DNA of 64,000 nucleotides, from assembly GCA_019914995.1 (NCBI GenBank), contig CM034144.1, positions 5,549,489 through 5,613,488 of the forward strand. The letters run 5' to 3'. Below, in pieces: positions 47,050 through 58,127 of this stretch (position 1 is its first letter; each line of letters opens with the position of its first letter). The stretch comes from Acanthochlamys bracteata (taxonomy: Eukaryota > Streptophyta > Magnoliopsida > Pandanales > Velloziaceae). The position numbers and the translations under genes were made by a program. The notes under the pieces are model-generated. The model was not told the origin of the DNA. It saw only the letters and a program-made list of their open reading frames with translations, and did not search any database.

Positions 47050-50000
47050 AACTTAAAAAATAGTACTACATTTTGTTTATAAACGAGAACGTATATGAAG
47101 ATTCATATTCACGTAAAAGAGGAGTTTCATATCTAGACTTTGATACGAACTACACAATCACACTCGCTCTGAAAGTTTTCTGGAACAATGTAAAGAAACT
47201 TTAAAACTTGTTGTGTCCCTTTTACCTTGCATCTATTTTCTAATTTTCCTGAGAATAGATTGCACCACTGAATTTGGTTCGTCTCTATGTGCAGAAATTC
47301 AGGAAGCTAACAATGGAAATGGAATTAATTTAGCAATAGAAGACGGTTCAGTGCTCTGTTTCCCAAAAAGAAAAGATCAACCTGCCACAAGCCAACAATC
47401 TGGATAAGTAGTGAATTGTATTTTCATCAACTTAGCAACTAAAGATCATGAAGCATACACAGACATTGGAGCAAAACTAGATTGTTTACTCTTTTCCGAA
47501 TTAAGCTTCCCAGTTTTTCAGGAATGTATTTCTTCTGAGAATGAATTGTGTGAGCACCCATCATACAGAGACATTACCATTTAATTAGTTTTTTATCATA
47601 ATTTCCATGGGATGTTTTATATTTTTTTTTTCTTGACATAGAATTTGTTTACTTTTTCAAGCGAACTATAACAAATGAGTTATTTAAAAAGTGATTATTG
47701 AAAGTGAGTTCAATAGTAAAATTTTTAGTTATAAGATGTAATTGTTGGCAGTAAAGTTTGAAAGTAAGATAAGAAAAGTAAAATTTTAGTAAAAAATAAA
47801 TGCAGAAATTCTTGAAATTCAGTTTCAGGCCGAAAAAACTAATTCCAAATAAAAATAAGCACGACATTCTTTTCAGAAGAAGAAGCACAATTTTCAGTGT
47901 TCAGTTTTTTCTGAGATAGTTGGTGCCATGATTTCTACCTAGCTAATTGAATAGTTATAAAAATCATATCGAATATTGAATTGGGTCAACGAATTACGGA
48001 TTGATCCATCATGTAAAAAATACTAAAACATTGACGGCTTGATGAAGACTTATATTTTTCTATATTAGAAAGCACAAAAAAAAATAAACTAACATAAAAA
48101 ATATAGAAAAGCGAAAAAAATATTTTAAATAATAAATCTTGAAAAAATTTTTTGTTTTAAAATAATTTTATTTTTTCTTACAATTTAACGGAATTAATAA
48201 TATAAAATCTAAAAAAGCACTAAAAATAAATATTTGCAAATAAAACATACTAAATTTATTTTTTTATATTATCACATCCAAATACAAAATATAACTTACA
48301 TATTATTTTTGAATATAAAACTACTAATAATTATTTTTATATTAAATATATTATAAATTTAAATTTTTTTAAATTTAACTTAATTCGATTTGATCCGGAC
48401 GAGTGGGTCGACTGAATTAAAATGGTTCGAAACGGATCGATTATATAAACATTTTTGTTATTAACTCAGACCGATTTAATATACAGAATCGACGGTTTTC
48501 GAATTGATTTGGACGGGCCGGTCCGAATTTTACAACTATAGCCAATTGTTTAAACTTCCAAATGGATTTTTCATCATTTGCCACCCCGAGCAAGTGTTTT
48601 TAAACTGCTCTTGATTGACTACTTGGGTGCAGGTCAACTTAGTTTAAGTGCTCAGTGCTCGATTGGTGTATCTGCAGCTACTGGTATTTTATAATCCCTT
48701 GACCAAAGACCAAAAGGTATTTCTAATTCTAGATAACAATGTCCTAACCTTCTCTAATTACTTGGTTATTCATGAGTTTCTTGAAACAAATCGTCAACCG
48801 TGCCTTCTGTTACGCGAAGGGGCATGCTGTGACACCCAGATAAAGAATATTTAGAAATGCTTACTAAATAAAATTTTTTTAAAAGAAATTTTTTGATTTT
48901 ATTTTAAAAATATAAGATTAATTTTTTATCTAAAAAATATAATAATAATAAATTTTTATAATTTTTAAATTTTTAAATAAATTTTTATAAAATGTTGTAG
49001 ACAACGACAGACTGACGCTATTTTGTTTTTCTCTAAAGCATCTCGCTTGGCTTCCCAATTGTTAAATAATTACTTTTTTGTAATTATCGGAACTCTATGC
49101 TTTGAAATTTGAATAAGAGGCACCTGTTGTATTTGAATAGGATATTTCAAGGTTTTAATTGTACTCTACATAATAAACAATATGAGATAATTATGGTGGT
49201 GTTTGGAAATATTTTTGAATTTTATTTTTTATAAATTTTATAAATTTATTTAAAAACTTTTAAATACAATAAATTTTTATATCATAAAATTTTATTATTA
49301 TTTATTATATTATTTTTATATAAAAATTTAAATCTTATTTTTTAAAAAAATTTTTAAATTTTTTTATTTTAAAAAATATTTTATAAGTATTCTTATACAT
49401 ATTATGGAACTGTATCTTATTAATATTTCCATTTTGAAAGTGCTCTCTTGCAGATTGGACCAACACAATCACACATGTTGAACAGTTAAGCTGTTGTAGA
49501 TGAATTACAGAGGCTTTTCTGCAGTATAAACAATGTTCTAACATTTATCTAATAAGAGAAAACAGCGACCATTTCTACCCGGACAATCAAATCTCAAGCA
49601 CCGGCAGCTAAGTTCGTCAAGATCAGAATTTTATGTAGATTATTTCGCTTACGTAACATCATAAAATTAGAATTTTCAGAAACTTATGATCTTATCGATA
49701 ATTTTTTTAAAATTATTTAATATTTTTAAATTATAGATAGTACTTAATAAAATTGTTAAATTTAAAATATAATTTTTCTTATAATTTATTTTTTATAATA
49801 AATTAAGAATATTATATTTGTGGTTCAGATAAATTATATTATTAATAATTTTTTATATTTTATTTAACTCATTATTATAATTTTTTTATAAATTATATCA
49901 TCATTTTGTAGATGTACACTTATACAGTTATATTCATATTTAGAAAATTTAATTTCTTATATAATCAATCAATTAGGCGTCAAATAATCGTATTTATCAC

Positions 50001-51560
50001 CTCAAAATAATAAGAAAAAAATAATTCAAAATACCACTGTATAAAATAATTTTTTGCTCTAATAACAAATCTCTCACAGAATAAACCAAATATTACCACA
50101 CCCGCTACAAACAAATGAACTCTATCTATTTCAGCTTCGCACAAATTTTTCAGAAGCTCTTATGATTCATGAAAATTTTTTATAAGCTAAATTTATAAAA
50201 TCGCTTATAAAATCAAAATTTTAAGAATTTTAGAATTAAGATTGGGATCTTACCGATCGAAAGTAAGATCAAAATCTTTATTTCAAATAGAATTATTTTG
50301 TTGATATAAAATTATAAATTTTAAAATTTAAATCAAAATTTTAACAATCAAACTTACAGCCGAACCCTCCTACTTTCTGTTGCCAGGAAAACAGTGCTTG
50401 ATACTTTATAGTGATGCTAAAAAAATCTAGTTGCTTAAAATTTAAAAGAATTGGAGTTTTTAATTTTTTTCAAATAAGCTTGTTTTCTTTACTTTACAAA
50501 AGTATTAAAAAGTATATATAATTTAATGACATACAATTCACCTGCAATTTTAAATTATAAAAGAATTAGAATACTCTAAAAAGTTTATTAAGAAATAAAA
50601 AGTTAAGATGAAATGGAGAAGAACCCTAGATTGCAATGCCAAACATGCACTGTGATTTATAACTGATCCTCTTATTTCGCATATAGCAATTTGATTGCAC
50701 ATGTGGACACGTTTTAAAATACTTATGATAAAAAGCTTTTTTTCAAAATAAAATAAATTATAAAAATTTTATAAAAATGAGATTGACTTTTGTATCTATA
50801 AAAAAAAATAATTATTATACATATAAAAGATATTACTACAAACAATTTTTTATGTACTTTTAAACTACTTTTATAAATTTTATAAAACAATAGAAAGGTT
50901 TATTAAAAAATACTGTGGTGTTTTGGAATGAAAATCGTTGAAAGTATTTATGAAATAAAATTTTTTTAAAATTGAAAATATTTTTATTTTTTTAATAAAC
51001 GAGTTTTATTTTTTTATTTCTAAAAGAATAATAAAAATATATAATAAAAAAATCTTATTTTAAAATTTTTTTTATATTTTTAAAATTTTAAATAAATTAT
51101 ATATATATATTAAAAAATATAAAATTAAAAATTAAAAAGTTGCTTATCTCGTAAGCAATGCCAAACGGGGCCACATGTAAAGCTAATATAAACGTCTAGT
51201 GTGTCATTTCAGCCGTAGTAGTTGTTTGACAACGTTTGTAACGCATTGTAGAAGTTGACGTAGTCGGATGACTTCCAGGTTTTATGGCATGTTTCAGTCG
51301 CACAAAATGAGTTTTACGAAAAAATAATTTCTATACAATACAATTCAATATGAACTCAGCAGAAAAAAAATAATCAAAATAATAATAAAAACATTTGAAC
51401 TGAACCTCAAAATAAAGATTTGATAAACATAAAATAAGATGCTGAAATAAATATAAATTTTAAAAGATAATTTAAAATAGCTAAAATATCAACTTAAGAA
51501 TCTTAATGAAGTAAAATTCAGTGATAAATATACCTTTTGACGCTAGCAAGGAGGAACCGG
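47050..51560. other. Intergenic region with repeats, no supported gene
   Basis: A short frame after an acceptor-like CTATGTGCAG at about 47295 reads IQEANNGNGINLAIEDGSVL and stops at 47407; it might be a stray exon but has no recognised family. A decayed GATCCGGACGAG-type repeat lies at about 48360-48540. MITE-like copies lie at about 48852-49000, 49200-49395 (+), 50705-50920 (-) and 50930-51170 (-). The rest is AT-rich spacer. Confidence 0.4.
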
Positions 51561-51571
51561 CCGAGTTAACC

Positions 51572-51917
51572 AAGCAGTCTATACACTTTATACTAGCTGA
51601 ATCATGCATGCTATAAGTTTCGTCCAAGCCTTGCATATTCGAATAAGCCTTAAGCCAGACTTATTGTAGCCATCATTTCAATTTCGCCTGCACTATAATA
51701 TTATTCTCCATCTCCAAGCAAACAAAAAATATTTAGTAACAAAGCAGCACTAATCTAGCAACGATGCATTTTAAAGCCAAACCAGAATAAACAGCTTCTT
51801 GCGATAATTGTTCACGCTGACTAATTAAAGCTCCAAGTTTTGATGCCCTTCAGTTAAATAACAATCAACGTAGACTAAACTTAGCATGCCCAGGCGTTTC
51901 AAGTGTATAGACTGCTT
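51572..51917 (-). other. Perfect 17-bp inverted repeat with imperfect extension (foldback)
   Basis: AAGCAGTCTATACACTT (51572-51588) and its exact reverse complement (51901-51917) are 312 bp apart. Further inside, GCATGCTATAAGTTT on the left pairs with GCATGCTAAGTTT on the right after small asymmetric gaps. It lies 72-417 bp past the SmD1 stop, in the likely 3' UTR or downstream flank. It could be a transposon with terminal inverted repeats or a long RNA foldback. Confidence 0.6.
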
Positions 51918-51988
51918 TCATCATTAATTTGAAAATAACAGGCTATTTGTACAAAAGCATATGCTTCCAAAAATTATAACTCAACAGG

Positions 51989-54900
51989 CTAACGACCTCT
52001 GCCTCGTCCACGCCCACGTCCCCGGCCTCGGCCACGACCAATAGCCCTCCCTTAAAAAAGAAAAACAAAAAACAAGAAAACATGTTCAGGATACTTCACG
52101 AGGCAAACAAAATGACAGAAAAATAACCGCACAAGAAAATTTACTAAAAAGAACGAGAAGTGTACCTGCAGTTGGCTTCTTGGGCTTCACTCTCGGTGTC
52201 TCCTCAACCAGTAAAGTTTCAAGGTTTAAGCTGTCAGGGAGGATATAATACCGAATGTTATTGCCCCTTACACTCAGGTGGTCAAGAGAAACTGGATTCT
52301 TCCCTTTGACAGTAAGCTTAACTGTCTTCAGGTGGGTATTCATGCTGATATCCACACCTGCAGAGAAAGCATGAACCATTGCAAACTGGAGATTATCAAA
52401 GTTATAACTTTATATACATGAAAATCCTAACTAGCAAAAGCACAACTTGAAACAAATTCTAGCTTGCAAGTGCTACAGACGTCTAACCACACTTTGCGTG
52501 CATAAAGAATGGAAATAGAAATGATTGAAAGAGTTATAATAAATTGCTTCAATTGCACACTAGATCCAATAGAATGAGAAGTATCAACAACCTACTCCAA
52601 AAGAACAGCAGAATCCAAATCAAAGCTTACCTTTTATCTTTCTACTTTTGCGTCCATGCATTATAAACTAAGAAAATAACTCTAGACATATCTAGACATA
52701 ATTCCAAAGACAAACCAATTAACAAACTTGTGTCAAGAGCTACCAACAACTCAGTGACCAGTGTCTGGTACTCAATAAATTATATAAAATGTCTTGAGCA
52801 TTTAGCTGAATGATTACTCGGACAAATTATCAAAAGTCAAAAGTTCTTTGTTTTTCCTTTCTGCTTAATTCTTTTCTCTTACGGTGTTTTTGGATAAAGG
52901 GTTTATAAGGAGGAGGAAGTAGAAGGGAAAAAAATAAACCTAATACATATATAAAGATCATTAACTATATACGATAGAGTAAATACTAGAGTAGACTACA
53001 ATGGTGATATTAAGGAAGACTTTCTTATTACTATAGGCTTACATTAAGGTTTTTGTCTTAATAGTGGATGAACTCACTCGACATATTCAGGATGAAATAC
53101 CATAGTGTATATTATTCGTCGATGACTTAATTGATGAGACAAAAAGTGATTAAACTATAAAATGAAATGTTGTCAGAGTTACTTAGAATCTAAGGGTCTT
53201 AAAGCAAATAGGACTAAAATAGAGTACATGCTATTTTAGCAAGCACAAGAATGATGATAATATTATCGTTACCATAGAAAATTGTGTTGTAATGCAAAGT
53301 GATAGTTTTAAATATTTAAATTCAATTATTAATAAGGAACGAACAATTGAAAAAGATATTATACATAAAATTAAATAGGATGAATATAATGGGGAGGTGC
53401 TAATAGACTCTTGTGTGATAGAAAATTCCCTTTTAAGGCTAAAATGTCAGTTTTATAAAATAGTCATTCGGCCTGCAATGCCCTACGGTAGTAAGTGCTG
53501 AGTTGTTAAAGATTAAGATGTTTATAAAATAAATATAGCAAAAACGAGAATGTTAAGATGAACGTGTATGTATACTAAAATGGATAAATTACGAAATGAA
53601 AAAATATAAGCCAACAGCCATCACGCCGATCGAGGACAAGTTACGAAAAGGTAGACTCAGATGATTCGGACATGTCTTGTGCAGACCTAAAGACGTACAG
53701 TGCATAAGAACGATGCGGTTCCTTTTGAATACTTTAAGAGAAAAAGAGGTATACCGAAATTCTTAAAACATGTAATCAGATCCAGTAGACAGAATGTGCA
53801 CTTCACTTACAATCAGGTCTAATTATCATCATGAATATGTGAACTTCTATCGGGATCAAAGGCAACCTAACAAGAGGGGAGACTAATATAATAACTCACT
53901 AACAAAATGTGCTGCAACCACATCATGACCCACATCAACAGCTTTTGAGTCCATAAAATGATATTCATAACCATAATCCATTTTACACTTAAGTAAATGC
54001 AAGGTTTCTACCCTTCAGAAATCCATTTACTTCTTATTTCCTAAATATAATAGATCATTAATTGTAAAATCATCAGTGCTTTTCTACGACAACACTTATT
54101 CCAAATCTGAATTAAATAGTCCTCATGTAAAGGTTGTACCAAAAAATACCATCGATCTCTTCAAAATCTGCACCTATTTATTTTATCATGCTACTTGTAT
54201 CTAGAATCTCCTACTTATTAATATTCATGTCACAGTTTCAATCTAGGAGACCTTTCACTACTTTCTAGAGTTATACCAAGCGTCCTCAATTTTCATTTGA
54301 TCGACTTCTCAGTAGGCATGGTCTCTTATATTATTAGCACACATTGTGGCACTATAAGCATAAGTGTTAGATGTACCGCACTTATTAATTCATCAAGAGA
54401 GAGAAGTTTGTGTCTGCATTAAACTATAATCAGTTGCTACCTATTCCAATATGATCCAAAAGAGGCTGTGGAACATGATATAAAGAATCATTAGATAAGC
54501 TACAAGTACAAATTTCCTTCTCGAACTGCTAAAAGAGTACATGATTCAAGCACTTTCACATGAAAAATTTGCACATACACCTGAATGACAGTTCTATAAT
54601 TATATATATACATGATTTATTAACTAAATGACAACAGATATTACATGCAAAATATTCAAGAAATCAACTTATATGAATCACATGCTGCTACCCAAAAAGA
54701 ACAAAACATCTATTCTACAACTGCATTAATACTTTGCCAACTTCCAGTCTCACATCCAAATGCCCCAAATCAATTTGGTCTCTCCTGAAATTCCATCCAT
54801 CCATTCAGTACCCCAAACATAATTATCCTAAAAGACATACCAGTTCAAGGTGTCTCAAACAAGCAAGAACAGGTATAACCACCAAGGGTGCATGGCCTAA

Positions 54901-55859
54901 AACTTATGCTGGGAAGTGTTATCGAACTTGACATAGAATCAAGTTATACTTGAAACATACACATGAAGTGATGACTACAGAAGACCCTAATCTGGAACCC
55001 ACTGTCTAGTATGAAGTTGGGTTTATTTAGGTTATTTAGTATAACAGTAAAGTTTGGAATCACATACAAGTTGTCTTATCACATACTCATTTTCCCAATA
55101 CCCTAATAACAAAGTTTATCTCATCTAACCCAGTATCGTTTATCGTCATCCAAACTTTTGCATATGAAAACACTTTTACTAAAGTAGATCTCCTCAAATC
55201 ACCTAAACATGAGAAAACAACTGCACTTTCTCCAAAGCAAGCCCTACAATATCCTCTACTACCCTGCCATTTCTTTATTAAAAATTGCTAAAATCGCCAT
55301 ACACCAAAGCCAATATACTTAGAAAGTTTTACAGACTAGAACAGCAAAACCCACCCAGCCAACAAGCAACATCCACTCTCCAAATGCAATATCATAAATG
55401 AAAACTTCAAAGTCCATAAACTGGGCATATGTAGATTCGAAATTTTTTCACTGTTCTAACTTCAAACCAGTACTAAAGTAATTTAACGAAGCACGAGAAT
55501 ATAGACTTGATTAAGCCCAGATTACAAAAAACAAAAACCAAAAGTAGAACCAAGAGAGAGCAATAACAAAATAAGTTAAACAAGACTGTAAAACCCTAGT
55601 TCTCAAATCACTACAAGAAAAAGAAAGAAGAAAGCACCTGTGATCGTTCCGTGTACCACGGTTCCATTCTTGAGCTCGATCGAGACCGTCTCATTGTTCA
55701 GCTTCATCAAAAACCTAAACCCCCAAAGTAAAATTTTCCCGACAAACAAGCCAAACATTATTACCAAACAAATCAGGCAAGATCATCGAGAGATACAACT
55801 TATAAAAAATTGTAACAAGAGTTCTAAAAATCGAAAATTACTAACCTGACAAGCTTCAT
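51989..55859 (-). CDS. SmD1: Small nuclear ribonucleoprotein Sm D1
   Basis: Four exons are read on the minus strand: 55859-55846, 55714-55638, 52357-52166 and 52050-51989, with introns of 131, 3280 and 115 bp. All are GT-AG and restore one frame of 114 residues, the usual length of plant SmD1. Sm1 spans about residues 5-40 ([20 protein letters not shown]) and Sm2 about 60-75 ([15 protein letters not shown]). The C-terminus is a pure Gly-Arg tail (about 97-114), as expected for a dimethylarginine target of SMN-type assembly. SmD1 is one of seven Sm proteins forming the ring on U1, U2, U4 and U5 snRNAs in the nucleus, needed for pre-mRNA splicing. The tiny 14-nt first coding exon is unusual but well supported by splice sites and the conserved [15 protein letters not shown] start. 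Intron 2 carries a LINE fragment. Confidence 0.95.
52985..53830 (+). mobile_element. LINE (RTE-like) reverse-transcriptase remnant in SmD1 intron 2
   Basis: Plus-strand frames, broken by stops, show non-LTR reverse-transcriptase blocks in order. They are GLH (followed by a stop), [12 protein letters not shown]-like, IPWC/FVDD-like (YYSSMT), [13 protein letters not shown]-like, [19 protein letters not shown]-like, [16 protein letters not shown], then [14 protein letters not shown] and [10 protein letters not shown]. This is the C-terminal part of an RTE-clade LINE, inserted antisense to SmD1. No intact frame or 3' tail with target duplication could be defined. Confidence 0.75.
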
Positions 55860-55884
55860 ATCGGAGAAGGGTAGAAGGAGCGGG

Positions 55885-55893
55885 ACTAGGGTT
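55885..55893 (-). promoter_or_regulatory. Telo-box in the SmD1 leader
   Basis: On the minus strand AACCCTAGT lies 26-34 bp upstream of the SmD1 ATG. AACCCTA telo-boxes are common near the start sites of plant translation and RNA-processing genes. Confidence 0.5.
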
Positions 55894-56144
55894 CCAAGCA
55901 GCAACTCAGCGACAGTGAAACAAGTCGCGAGGTTTTTTGGGCTCTCTTCTCTTCTTCGTAACGGGGAGGAAAAGCCCTATAGATTTTGCAATAGCAGACC
56001 GATAACGGTATGATCATATTAAATTGGGGTAAGATATGTATTTTGCTCCTAGTGTAATATATCGATCAACGGGTGATTTGATATTGCGAATGAGTGAAAT
56101 AGTTAGCAGTGTATGCAAAAGCAGAAGAATTCTAAAACGCTTAC

Positions 56145-56253
56145 TGGGCTGGGTTCTTATGAATGGCCTAAAAAAACTAAGATTAATGGGCTAGTTGTCA
56201 TCACCCACATCTGAAACAGCGCGGCGCACTTCTGTTTGAATGTGGATAGCCCA
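56145..56253 (-). promoter_or_regulatory. Site-II (TGGGCY) elements of the SmD1 promoter
   Basis: TGGGCT occurs at 56145-56150 and 56187-56192, and in the other orientation at 56248-56253. The elements are 290-390 bp upstream of the SmD1 ATG. Site-II elements together with a telo-box are a known combination in genes for growth-linked housekeeping functions in plants. Confidence 0.5.
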
Positions 56254-57938
56254 ACAACTTGGCTGATCTTAGGGTACGTTGAGAATTCGGCCTAATAACT
56301 CTATTTTCATTTTACGAACATCCTTTACCATCCATCTTATTAGTTCTTTCAAAATTGTTAACTATAATATCTTTGGATAGTTTTAAAATTACTATAATCT
56401 CATTTTATCGTTTATATTTACAAAATATATGAAAGTTACTTGCTAAAAAATACAAAATTAAAATACCATTATTTTTTTAAAAAATAATATTTGAAAAAAT
56501 ACAAAACGGTCTTATTATGTTCGGAAGCAATACATCAACAAATATTTTTCTACTGTGTCTGGATCTGCTCCCTTAAACATATTTTTTGCGTGTGACACAG
56601 AATTTCTAACAAAATGAATATATTATCTCACGCTCTGATACTCGTAAGTATTTATTCTATTTTTGAGAATTAAATTCATATAGGCATTCAATTTCTAGTC
56701 TGTTCAAAATTTAGCAAGACATTCTTTATACTTCTCTCTATTTATTTAGCATTTCAGGATATATACAATCGGCGCCGTATAATTTTATCTTTTAGGTTTT
56801 TCTTCGCCAAACAATACCAATTAACTCTTTCCAAAGAATTCTATAATAGAGAATGAGATCTGTTCAATTCTCCATTATCAGATTTTCTTTAGACGATCGA
56901 CGAAATTTATATAATCAAAATGTACTCTCTAATTATATTTATATATTTTTTTAAAAACACAACTATCTTTTTTATGGCTGACGCGATTCTAAAGAAATTA
57001 TCGATTTTCTCCGTCTTTACATGATCATCCAAAATATAACATATTTTTATCCCTTCATATTTGAAAACTAAATATTGTTTAAAATTGATGTAATTATGCG
57101 AACATCCTCTACCATCCATTTCAACTGCTCTTTCTATCATGTCAATTATAAGATCTTTTAATAGTTCCGAAATTTGTATAACCTCATTGTCCTAATTATA
57201 TTTCCAAAACATATCAAAGTTATTATCAAAAAAATCAAAAAGCGGAATACAGCCATTCTCGAAAAAATGAATGTTCGAAAAAGTACGAAACGGTCTAATT
57301 ATGTCCGGAGGTAGTAGGGCACGCAAACATTCTTCCACTGTGCTTAAATCTGATCACGTATACATATTTCTGCGTGTGAAACAGAATTTCTAACAAAATC
57401 GATATATCACGCTCTGATACTCGTAAACATTTCTTCTATTTTTCGGAATTAAAATCATATACGCATTCAATTGCCAGCCTCTTCGAAATTTACCAGGAAG
57501 TCATCTATATTTCTCTTCATTCATTTAGCGTTTCAGGATATAAATAATATGGCGACGCGCAATTTTATCTTTTAAAATTTTCATCGCCCAATAATACTAA
57601 TTAACAACTTCCGAAGAACTCCAAAATAGAAGATGTGATTTATACATTTCTTTATACAATCGATGAAATGTATGACATCAAAATGTACTCTTTGATTATC
57701 TTTACATATTTTTTCCAAAAATGCAACTATTCGTTTTATTTCTGACGCGATCTCGAAAAAATTGTCAGTTTTTTCCATCTTTATATAATCATTCAAAATA
57801 TAAATATTTTTATTATTTCATAGTTGAATACTAAATATTGTATTAGATTGATATACATATACGGACATCCTCTACCATCCATCTCAAGCGCTCCCTCTAG
57901 ATTATTAACGATAATATCTCTGAATAGTTTTAAAATTA

Positions 57939-58127
57939 CTATAACCTCATTTTTCCGCTTATATTTACAAAATATATAAAATTACTGGCTAAAAAATACA
58001 AAATTAGAGTACCGTCATTTTTAAGAAAAATAATGTTTGAAAAAGTACGAAACGGTTTCATTATGTTCGGAAGCAATACGTCACACAAATATTTTTCTAC
58101 TGTGTTTGGATCTGCTCCTTTAAACAT
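57939..58127 (-). pseudogene. Coding-like segment of an A unit
   Basis: This open stretch of 62 codons reads MFKGADPNTVEKYLCDVLLP, then a PFRTFSN block and an aromatic tail (LILYFLASNFIYF). The same segment is open for 99 codons in the A unit at 60963-61262 and, in the B form (DSSTVEEYLCALLPPNIMR), at 61867-62079. Family unknown. Confidence 0.4.

Noticed and set aside
47213-47407. A 64-codon frame with IQEANNGNGINLAIEDGSVL
   Set aside because: Composition is exon-like, but there is no family match I can name and no partner exon; mentioned only within the intergenic entry.
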